Assembly (NCBI RefSeq): GCF_026210795.1 | Contig: NC_089456.1 | Location: 2,978,501-3,042,500, forward strand | Reading direction: 5' to 3' | Source: Rhizophagus irregularis | Taxonomy: Eukaryota; Glomeromycota; Glomeromycetes; Glomerales; Glomeraceae | DNA: 64,000 bases | Shown here: one piece after another, positions 47,255 to 58,700 of the stretch | Layout: every line of letters starts with the position of its first letter | How positions within the stretch are numbered: position 1 is the first letter of the stretch | Made by a program: the position numbers and the translations under genes | The notes under the pieces: generated by a model | Seen by the model: only the letters and a program-made list of their open reading frames with translations | What the model was told of the DNA's origin: nothing | The model's database searches: none

Positions 47255-49354
47255 TTATTCTAATGGAACGGGCGAATCCAGTTTATCGAGACTACTTGAA
47301 TATATATATTTTTTAGTACTAACGTTAAAGAAAAATAAAAAATTATTGACCAAAAAATAAGAAATAATTTACCTGATACACGGATAAAAAAATTTACATT
47401 CTATATTCTTTACTGATAATTTCTTATTCTTGCAAATTGAACAATCTTTATTACAACACTTAAGGTATTTAATTTTAATTTGATCGTTTTTTTGCTTTGG
47501 AAAAATTGGACCACGTCCCTCTTTAGAATACAAACTAATATACTTTGGTTGGAGAGGTTGGAAAGATTTAGTGGATCTATTCCATATATTACGTTTAAGA
47601 GGTAATGTCCCATACTTATGATTTTTATCATGCGGAACGATAAGTGTATAAATAGTAAATTCTGGTAAATTGACATAATGTCGGTTTTTTAAGCAATAAG
47701 AGAATGTACATGCCCCAATTTTATTTTCATCTTGTTCATAAAAGTGATGACCAATGACAAGAGAATTATTTTTAGAATCTGATTTACTTAACACAGGAAT
47801 CCCAATATAAGATGGTCCAAAATCTAATAAATCCATATTAAATATTTGATTGCTTGACGCATTAACCTTATGATTTAGAACTTTCAATTGAACATTAAAA
47901 TCTGAGCGAGTGAAATCAAAATTTGTATCATAACCAACAATCATTATCCCGATATTTAATTTGTATTTGCGTTTTTTGATATCCCTTTGAATACAATGAA
48001 CTATGAGGCTTGGCTTTCCATTTTGTGGAAGAAGGATTTGACATGTAAAAAAATCATTCTTGGATTCTTCTGTATCAACGACTGTTGCAAAGATATTGCA
48101 TTCCGCTTCTTTATTTAAAAGAATATCTGAAATATCTTTTGGTACGCCTATACTTGATAATTCTACAATTCCCGGTTTACCACTATCATTTGAGATATAT
48201 TCATAATCTATAGCTTCTGAATAAAGAATCTTTTTTCCAAGAGATTCAAAGGTTCTTTTACGTAAATCATTAGGTAACAGTTGAAAAATGCTAACTGGTT
48301 CCTGTAATTCTATACGATGCCAATTTTGATAATGTTCTAAAGATTCAATCCACATTTTTTCATTAAACTCTTTATCAACAGGATGTTTTCCACCAAGTAA
48401 TCTCATTTGAATAAAGTTATAAAAATTTGACTCTCTTTTTGAATCATTGGAATTATTCCCTATTCTAAGATCTATAGGTCCAGCTCCTATACCTACAGAA
48501 CCTTCTTTAGATCTATCCGTAGAATTTTCTGTCAACATTTCAATATCTTTAAAATAAACTCTTCCCCCTAAAATGACCTTAGTTGCAATGAATTGACCAT
48601 ATTTTTCAGTAATTTTCCTAAATTCTTCAGGATCTTTGGATTTTATGGCATTCTCAATATCAACTTTAAATTCATCAGATAATTTTAAATTTTCTATATT
48701 TAATTTTAATGATACTTTTCCAAGTTCTGTATATTTATAAGCTGATTTAATTTCATCATTAAAATTTTTATTTTGCAAATTCCCAGCAGATAATCCTAAT
48801 TTTACAAAATTAGTTATATTGGCATCAACATTAAAAAATAAATTCGTTTTTTCCATCCAATCATTTTGTTTTTCAAATTTAAGTTGTCCTTTTTTATATC
48901 CTTCAGCACCAATTTCAATTAATTCACAATCATTTATTATAAATGCTCTTTTTTCAGCTATCTTAATTCCATCAAAAGCCATAGTACAACCATAATCCAA
49001 TTGACGTGATTTATTCAAAGTATGCCAATCAAGTAAATTCATTAAATATAAAAAATTATATTTTTCATCTACAGTTTCTATTATTTCACTCAAATAAAAA
49101 TTACTTTCTTGTTCATATAATATTTTGGAAAATATGTAATCATTTTTCTTCGGAATTTTCTGCGAAAATAATAATGAATTATCCATAATATTGTAATTTT
49201 CTAGCACGTTACGAATATCTGATAGTTTATAATTAAGATTCAATTTAATTGATACTGGTTCTTGTGATGGTGGGTCACCTATTTGAACTATTATCGTTAC
49301 ATTATTATTACTACTTAGAAAATTAAAAAATTCTCTATCAAATTTAAAAGGCAT
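47255..49354 (-). CDS. A3: type A MACPF-like protein (about 681 aa)
   Basis: Two exons are inferred: 49354-47373 and 47318-47255, giving 2,046 nt in frame with a terminal exon ending SPVPLE. Layout: N-terminal part with VTIIVQIGDPPSQEP and NLNYKLSDIRNVLE; DYGCTMAFDGIKIAEKRAF; MACPF-like signature YGQFIATKVILGG at 252-264; LLGGKHPVDKEFNEKMW and EPVSIFQLL; then CNIFATVVD, PSLIVHCIQ and LVIGHHFY; and a Cys-rich segment (CCNKDCSICK) near the end. The start is the only ATG aligning with A1 and A2. It is divergently arranged with G3, start codons 397 bp apart. No signal peptide. Membrane-active function is inferred from the signature alone. Confidence 0.85.
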
Positions 49355-49751
49355 TATTTTCTTTTTTTTTTTTTAAGAAAAAAGAAAAATCTGTCTATAA
49401 CTTAATTAAGTTACAAAAGTTGTTGCAAAATATTGAACTAGCCCGATTTATACGTTGAAATACTTTTCATTGTGTATATACTCTTTTTATACAAGGCGCT
49501 AGTGCATGGTGCAATGTTGATCATTTCAGATTAAAGCTAAAATATATTAAGTGCAACATTACATGAAATGATTTGTTTAGTCCGAACTCCGAAGTGTAAC
49601 GAAGAATTAACGCAAGGTGACACGAATGTCCGGATGTCCGTCCGGCACGTGATGATGTACAACAATACTTGTTTAATACAATTGCATCATGCATGCATTA
49701 ACGATAACGCATAAAAGGGTTTTTAAAACCAAGTCCGTTGTTCAATCAAAA
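49355..49751. promoter_or_regulatory. Divergent intergenic promoter region of A3 and G3
   Basis: This 397-bp region separates the A3 and G3 start codons. It contains a GC-richer patch with repeated TCCGGATGTCCGTCCGG and a CACGTG hexamer (49646-49651), a TTTTTATAC TATA-like word near 49485, and a second AT-rich stretch just before the G3 ATG. CACGTG also occurs in the A1/G1 divergent region. Confidence 0.5.
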
Positions 49752-52700
49752 ATGTCAGGTAATGTAGTTTATATTAATGTGTTAATATTTCAGAAAAAAA
49801 ATAGTTATAAATTTAATTTACAAATAATCAGAATGCTCTCCAATCTCAAGAACTGATATCAAAGATGTAAATATAGCAGATTGGTCAGTTTCAGGCCAAT
49901 TAAAAATACCATCTCCGTATTCACAAAGAGAATATCCAAATTGTAATAATTGTATTGAATTTTTTTAATAATTTATTATGTTAGTTACTTCATTAAAACT
50001 AAAAACTATATAACTTTAAACTAATTAAACAGGGCTACAATCCCCAGAAGTTCCACCAGTTCCACCAGTTCCAGTAAATACTAATGATTTAATTGATCCT
50101 TATAATTATCGAAAAAGATCAAGTAAGTTTAACGTTAATATATTAATTGTACTGACTAATTTTTATTAATATTCTATTATATTTGTTACTTTATCATATT
50201 ACCATACTATTAAAACCAAAGCTTTAAACGAAGATTCTTTTGGTGTTCGATCTTCGTATCCAGAATCCGATGATATAAGTAAGTTTAATATTAATTGTAT
50301 TGATAAATATTAAAATTTTTTTATTAATAATTTATTATATTAGGTACTTCATTGTATACCGAGCCATCAAAACAAAAAACTTCAAGCCATTTAAATGACG
50401 TATTTTATTTAGATGATGATTTTCAAATTACAGATCTAAAAAGTAAGCTTAATATATTAATTGGATTGATTGATATTAAAATTTTTATTAATAATTTATT
50501 ATATTAGGTACTTCATTGTATACCGAGCCATTTACAGATCCAAAAAGTAAGCTTAATTGTATTAACTAATAGACTAATATTAAAATTTTTTTTATTAATG
50601 ATCTATTATATTAGTTATTTCGTCACGACCTCTGCATCCAAAATCTGATGATATAAAACCAGGACGTAAGTTTAATATATTAATTGTATTAATTGATATT
50701 AAAATTTTTATTAATAATATTAATAATTATTATATTAGTTACTTCATTGTATACTAGTACTTTTGATGGTCCATATTTTAATGATTCTAATTATCAATTT
50801 ACAGATCCAATAGGTAAGCTTAATATATTAATTGTATTGATTGATATTAAAATTTTTATTAATATTAAAATTTTTATTAATAATTTATTATATTAGGTAC
50901 TTCATTTTATACTGAGCCACCAATAGATCCAAAAAGTAAGTTTAATATATTAATTGTATTAACTAATTTATTAATGATCTATTATATTAGTTATTTCATC
51001 ATATACTACAAAACTATTTAAACCAAAACTTTAAACTAATTAAAATAGATTCTTTTGATGATTTACGATCTCCAAAATCTGATGATATAAAACCAAGACG
51101 TAAGTTTAATATATTAATTGTATTGATTGATATTAAAATTTTTATTAATAATTTATTGTATTGATTGATATTTAAATTTTATTAATAATTTATTATATTA
51201 GGTACTTCATTATTATATACCGAGCCATTTACAGATCTAAAAAGTAAGCTTAATTGTATTAACTAATAGACTAATATTAAAATTTTTTTTATTAATAATC
51301 TATTATATTAGTTATTTCATCATATACTACAAAACTATTAAAACCAAAACTTTAAACTAATTAATATAAAAATAGGTTCTTTTGGTTCACGATATTTGGA
51401 TTCAGAATTTGATGATATAAGTAAGTTTAATATTAATTGTTTTTATTAATAAATTTATTATATTAGTTACTTCATTTTCAAGCCATTTAAAAACTCAATC
51501 TTCATATTTTAATGATGACGTAATTTATTCTGATGATGATTTGATGATTTTCAAATTACAGGTCCAAAAAGTAAGCTTAATATATTAATTGTAGTACTAC
51601 AAAACTATTAAAACTAAAACTTTAAACTAATTAAAAATAGATTCTTTTGATGATCTACGATCTCCAAAATCTGATAATATAAAACCAAGACGTAAGTTTA
51701 ATATATTAATTGTATTGATTGATATTAAAATTTTTATTAATAATTTATTATATTAGGTATTTCATCACGACCTCTGTATTCACGGTATCCAAAACCAAGA
51801 CGTAAGTTTAATAAATTAATTGTATTGATTGATATTAAAATTTTTATTAATAATTTATTGTATTGATTGATATTTAAATTTTATTAATAATTTATTATAT
51901 TAGGTACTTCATTATTATATACCGAGCCATTTACAGTTCCAAAAAGTAAGCTTAATTGTATCAACTAATAGACTAATATTAAAATTTTTTTTATTAATAA
52001 TCTATTATATTAGTTATTTCATCATATACTACAAAACTATTAAAACCAAAACTTTAAACTAATTAATATAAAAATAGGTTCTTTTGGTTCACGATATTCG
52101 GATTCAGAATTTGATGATATAAGTAAGTTTAATATTAATTGTTTTTATTAATAAATTTATTATATTAGTTACTTCATTTCAAGCCATTTAAAAACTTAAT
52201 TTTCATGACGTAATTTATTCTGTTGATGATTTGATGATTCTCAAATTACAGGTCCAAAAAGTAAGCTTAATATATTAATTGTAGTACTACAAAACCATTA
52301 AAACTAAAACTTTAAACTAATTAAAATAGATTCTTTTGATGATCTACGATCTCCAAAATCTGATGGTATAAAACCAAGACGTAAGTTTAATATATTAATT
52401 GTATTGATTGATATTAAAATTTTTATTAATAATTTATTATATTAGGTACTTCATTTTATACTGAGCCACCAACAGATCCAAAAAGTAAGTTTAATATATT
52501 AATTGTATTAATTGATTTATTAATGGTCTATTATATTAGTTATTTCATCATATACTACAAAACTATTAAAACCAAAACTTTAAACTAATTAATATAAAAA
52601 TAGGTTCTTTTGGTTCACGATATTCGGATTCAGAATTTGATGATATAAGTAAGTTTAATATTAATTGTTTTTATTAATAAATTTATTATATTAGTTACTT

Positions 52701-55700
52701 CATTTCAAGCCATTTAAAAACTTAATCTTCATGACGTAATTTATTCTGATGATGATTTGATGATTTTCAAATTACAGGTCCAAAAAGTAAGCTTAATATA
52801 TTAATTGTAGTACTACAAAACTATTAAAACTAAAACTTTAAACTAATTAAAAATAGATTCTTTTGATGATCTACGATCTCCAAAATCTGATAATATAAAA
52901 CCAAGACGTAAGTTTAATATATTAATTGTATTGATTGATATTAAAATTTTTATTAATAATTTATTATATTAGGTATTTCATCACGACCTCTGTATTCACG
53001 GTATCCAAAACCAAGACGTAAGTTTAATATATTAATTGTATTGATTGATATTAAAATTTTTATTAATAATTTATTGTATTGATTGATATTTAAATTTTAT
53101 TAATAATTTATTATATTAGGTACTTCATTATTATATACCGAGCCATTTACAGTTCCAAAAAGTAAGCTTAATTGTATCAACTAATAGACTAATATTAAAA
53201 TTTTTTTTATTAATAATCTATTATATTAGTTATTTCATCATATACTACAAAACTATTAAAACCAAAACTTTAAACTAATTAATATAAAAATAGGTTCTTT
53301 TGGTTCACGATATTCGGATTCAGAATTTGATGATATAAGTAAGTTTAATATTAATTGTTTTTATTAATAAATTTATTATATTAGTTACTTCATTTCAAGC
53401 CATTTAAAAACTTAATTTTCATGACGTAATTTATTCTGTTGATGATTTGATGATTCTCAAATTACAGGTCCAAAAAGTAAGCTTAATATATTAATTGTAG
53501 TACTACAAAACCATTAAAACTAAAACTTTAAACTAATTAAAATAGATTCTTTTGATGATCTACGATCTCCAAAATCTGATGGTATAAAACCAAGACGTAA
53601 GTTTAATATATTAATTGTATTGATTGATATTAAAATTTTTATTAATAATTTATTATATTAGGTACTTCATTTTATACTGAGCCACCAACAGATCCAAAAA
53701 GTAAGTTTAATATATTAATTGTATTAATTGATTTATTAATGGTCTATTATATTAGTTATTTCATCATATACTACAAAACTATTAAAACCAAAACTTTAAA
53801 CTAATTAATATAAAAATAGGTTCTTTTGGTTCACGATATTCGGATTCAGAATTTGATGATATAAGTAAGTTTAATATTAATTGTTTTTATTAATAAATTT
53901 ATTATATTAGTTACTTCATTTCAAGCCATTTAAAAACTTAATCTTCATGACGTAATTTATTCTGATGATGATTTGATGATTTTCAAATTACAGGTCCAAA
54001 AAGTAAGCTTAATATATTAATTGTAGTACTACAAAACTATTAAAACTAAAACTTTAAACTAATTAAAAATAGATTCTTTTGATGATCTACGATCTCCAAA
54101 ATCTGATAATATAAAACCAAGACGTAAGTTTAATATATTAATTGTATTGATTGATATTAAAATTTTTATTAATAATTTATTATATTAGGTATTTCATCAC
54201 GACCTCTGTATTCACGGTATCCAAAACCAAGACGTAAGTTTAATATATTAATTGTATTGATTGATATTAAAATTTTTATTAATAATTTATTGTATTGATT
54301 GATATTTAAATTTTATTAATAATTTATTATATTAGGTACTTCATTATTATATACCGAGCCATTTACAGTTCCAAAAAGTAAGCTTAATTGTATCAACTAA
54401 TAGACTAATATTAAAATTTTTTTTATTAATAATCTATTATATTAGTTATTTCATCATATACTACAAAACTATTAAAACCAAAACTTTAAACTAATTAATA
54501 TAAAAATAGGTTCTTTTGGTTCACGATATTCGGATTCAGAATTTGATGATATAAGTAAGTTTAATATTAATTGTTTTTATTAATAAATTTATTATATTAG
54601 TTACTTCATTTCAAGCCATTTAAAAACTTAATTTTCATGACGTAATTTATTCTGTTGATGATTTGATGATTCTCAAATTACAGGTCCAAAAAGTAAGCTT
54701 AATATATTAATTGTAGTACTACAAAACCATTAAAACTAAAACTTTAAACTAATTAAAATAGATTCTTTTGATGATCTACGATCTCCAAAATCTGATGGTA
54801 TAAAACCAAGACGTAAGTTTAATATATTAATTGTATTGATTGATATTAAAATTTTTATTAATAATTTATTATATTAGGTACTTCATTTTATACTGAGCCA
54901 CCAACAGATCCAAAAAGTAAGTTTAATATATTAATTGTATTAATTGATTTATTAATGGTCTATTATATTAGTTATTTCATCATATACTACAAAACTATTA
55001 AAACCAAAACTTTAAACTAATTAATATAAAAATAGGTTCTTTTGGTTCACGATATTCGGATTCAGAATTTGATGATATAAGTAAGTTTAATATTAATTGT
55101 TTTTATTAATAAATTTATTATATTAGTTACTTCATTTCAAGCCATTTAAAAACTTAATCTTCATGACGTAATTTATTCTGATGATGATTTGATGATTTTC
55201 AAATTACAGGTCCAAAAAGTAAGCTTAATATATTAATTGTAGTACTACAAAACTATTAAAACTAAAACTTTAAACTAATTAAAATAGATTCTTTTGATTA
55301 TCTACGATCTCCAAAATCTGATGGTATTTATACTGAGCCACCAACAGATCCAAAAAGTAAGTTTAATATATTAATTGTATTAACTGATTTATTAATGGTA
55401 TATTATATTAGTTATTTCATCATATACTACAAAACTATTTAAACCAAACCTTTTTAAACTAATTAAAAATAGGTTCTTTTGATGATTTACGATCTCCAAA
55501 ATCTGATGATATAAAACCAAGACGTAAGTTTAATATATTAATTGTATTGATCAATATTAAAATTTTTATTAATAATTTATTATATTAGGTATTTCATCAC
55601 GACCTTTGTATCCACGGTATCCAAAACCAAGACGTAAGTTTAATATATTAATTGTATTGATTGATATTTAAATTTTATTAATAATTTATTATATTAGGTA

Positions 55701-58700
55701 CTTCATTATTATATACCGAGCCATTTACAGATCTAAAAAGTAAGCTTAATTGTATTAACTAATAGACTAATATTAAAATTTTTTTTTATTAATAATCTAT
55801 TATATTAGTTATTTCATCATATACTACAAAACTATTAAAACCAAAACTTTAAACTAATTAATATAAAAATAGGTTCTTTTGGTTCACGATATTCGGATTC
55901 AGAATTTGATGATATAAGTAAGTTTAATATTAATTGTTTTTATTAATAAATTTATTATATTAGTACTTCATTTTTAAGCCATTTAAAAACTCAATCTTCA
56001 TATTTTAATGATGACGTAATTTATTCTGATGATGATTTGATGATTTTCAAATTACAGGTCCAAAAAGTAAGCTTAATATATTAATTGTAGTACTACAAAA
56101 CTATTAAAACTTTAAACTAATTAAAAATAGATTCTTTTGATGATCTACGATCTCCAAAATCTGATGATATAAAACCAAGACGTAAGTTTAATATATTAAT
56201 TGTATTTGATTGATATTAAAATTTTTATTAATAATTTATTATATTAGGTACTTCATTGTATACCGAGCCATTTACAGATCCAAAAAGTAAGCTTAATTGT
56301 ATTAACTAATAGACTAATATTAAAATTTTTTTTTATTAATAATCTATTATATTAGTTATTTCATTATATACTACAAAACTATTAAAACCAAAACTTTAAA
56401 CTAATTAAAAATAGGTTCTTTTAATCCAAAATCTGACGATATAAAACCAAGACGTAAGTTTAATGTTAATTGTATTGATTGATATTAAAATTTTTATTAA
56501 TTATTTTTATTATTATATTAGGTACTCCGCGGTTTGCCGATCAATTAGAACCAAAAAGTAAGCTTAATATATTAATTGTAGTACTACAAAACTATTAAAA
56601 CTAAAACTTTAAACTAATTAAAAATAGGTTCTTTTGATGATCTACGATCTCCAAAATCTGATGATATAAAACCAAGACGTAAGTTTAATATATTAATATA
56701 TTAATTGTATTGATTTGATATTTAAAATTTTTATTAATAATTTATTATATTAGGTACTCCACGGGCGGCAGGATTGCCACCAATAAGTAAGCTTAATATA
56801 TTAATTGTATTAACTAATAGACTAATATTAAAAATTTTTTTTATTAATGATCTATTATATTAGTTATTTCATCACGACCTCTGTATCCAAAATCTGATGA
56901 TATAAAACCAAGTCGTGAGTTTAATATATTAATTGTATTGATTGATTGATATTAAAATATTTATTAATAATTTATTATATTAGGTACTTCATTATATACT
57001 GAGCCATCAAAACGATTTACAGATCCAAAAAGTAAGCTTAATATATTAATTGTATTAACTAATAGACTAATATTAAAATTTTTTTTTATTTATGATCTAT
57101 TATATTAGTTATTTCATCACAACCTCTGTATCCAAAATCTGATAATATAAAACCAAGTCGTAAGTTTAATATATTAATTGTATTGATTGATATTAAAATA
57201 TTTATTAATAATTTATTATATTAGTTACTTCATTGAATACCGAGCTACCAAAACTATATACAGATCCAAAAAGTAAGCTTAATATATTAATTGTATTAAC
57301 TAATAGACTAATATTAAAAATTTTTTTATTAATGATCTATTATATTAGTTATTTCATCACAACCTCTGTATCCAAAATCTGATGATATAAAACCAAGTCG
57401 TAAGTTTAATATATTAATTGTATTGATTGATATTAAAATATTTATTAATAATTATTATATTAGTTACTTCATTGAATACCGAGCCACCAAAACTATTTAC
57501 AGATCCAAAAAGTAAGCTTAATATATTAATTGTATTAACTAATAGACTAATACTAAAAATTTTTTTTATTTATGATCTATTATATTAGTTATTTCATCAC
57601 AACCTCTGTATCCAAAATCTGATGATATAAAACCAAGTTGTAAGTTTAATATATTAATTGTATTTATTGATATTAAAATATTTATAATAATTTATTATAT
57701 TAGTTACTTCATTGAATACCGAGCCACCAAAACTATTTACAGATCCAAAAAGTAAGCTTAATATATTGTATTAACTAATAGACTAATACTAAAAATTTTT
57801 TTTTTAATGATCTATTATATTAGTTATTTCATCACAACCTCTGTACCCAAAATCTGATAATATAAAACCAAGTCGTAAGTTTAATATATTAATTGTATTG
57901 ATTGATATTAAAATATTTATAATAAATTTATTATATTAGTTACTTCATTGAATACCGAGCCACCAAAACTATTTACAGATCCAAAAAGTAAGCTTAATAT
58001 ATTAATTGTATTAACTAATAGACTAATACTAAAAATTTTTTTTATTAATGATCTATTATATTAGTTATTTCATCACAACCTCTGTATCCAAAATCTGATG
58101 ATATAAAACCAAGTCGTAAGTTTAATATATTAATTGTATTTATTGATATTAAAATATTTATAATAATTTATTATATTAGTTACTTCATTGAATACTGAGC
58201 CACAAAAACTATTTACAGATCCAAAAAGTAAGCTTAATATATTAATTGTATTAACTAATAGACTAATACTAAAAATTTTTTTTATTAATGATCTATTATA
58301 TTAGTTATTTCATCACAACCTCTGTATCCAAAATCTGATGATATAAAACCAAATCGTAAGTTTAATATATTGATTGTATTGATTGATATTAAAATATTTA
58401 TCAATAATTTATTATATTAGTTACTTCATTGAATACCGAGCCACCAAAACTATTTACAGATCCAAAAAGTAAGCTTAATATATTAATTGTATTAACTAAT
58501 AGACTAATATTAAAAATTTTTTTATTAATGATCTATTATATTAGTTATTTCATCACAACCTCTGTATCCAAAATCTGATGATATAAAACCAAGTCGTAAG
58601 TTTATATTAATTGTATTGGTTGATATCAAAATTTTTTCTTTATTAATAATCTATTATATTAGCTATTTCATATTCAACACCAAAAATTTTACCAACTTCT

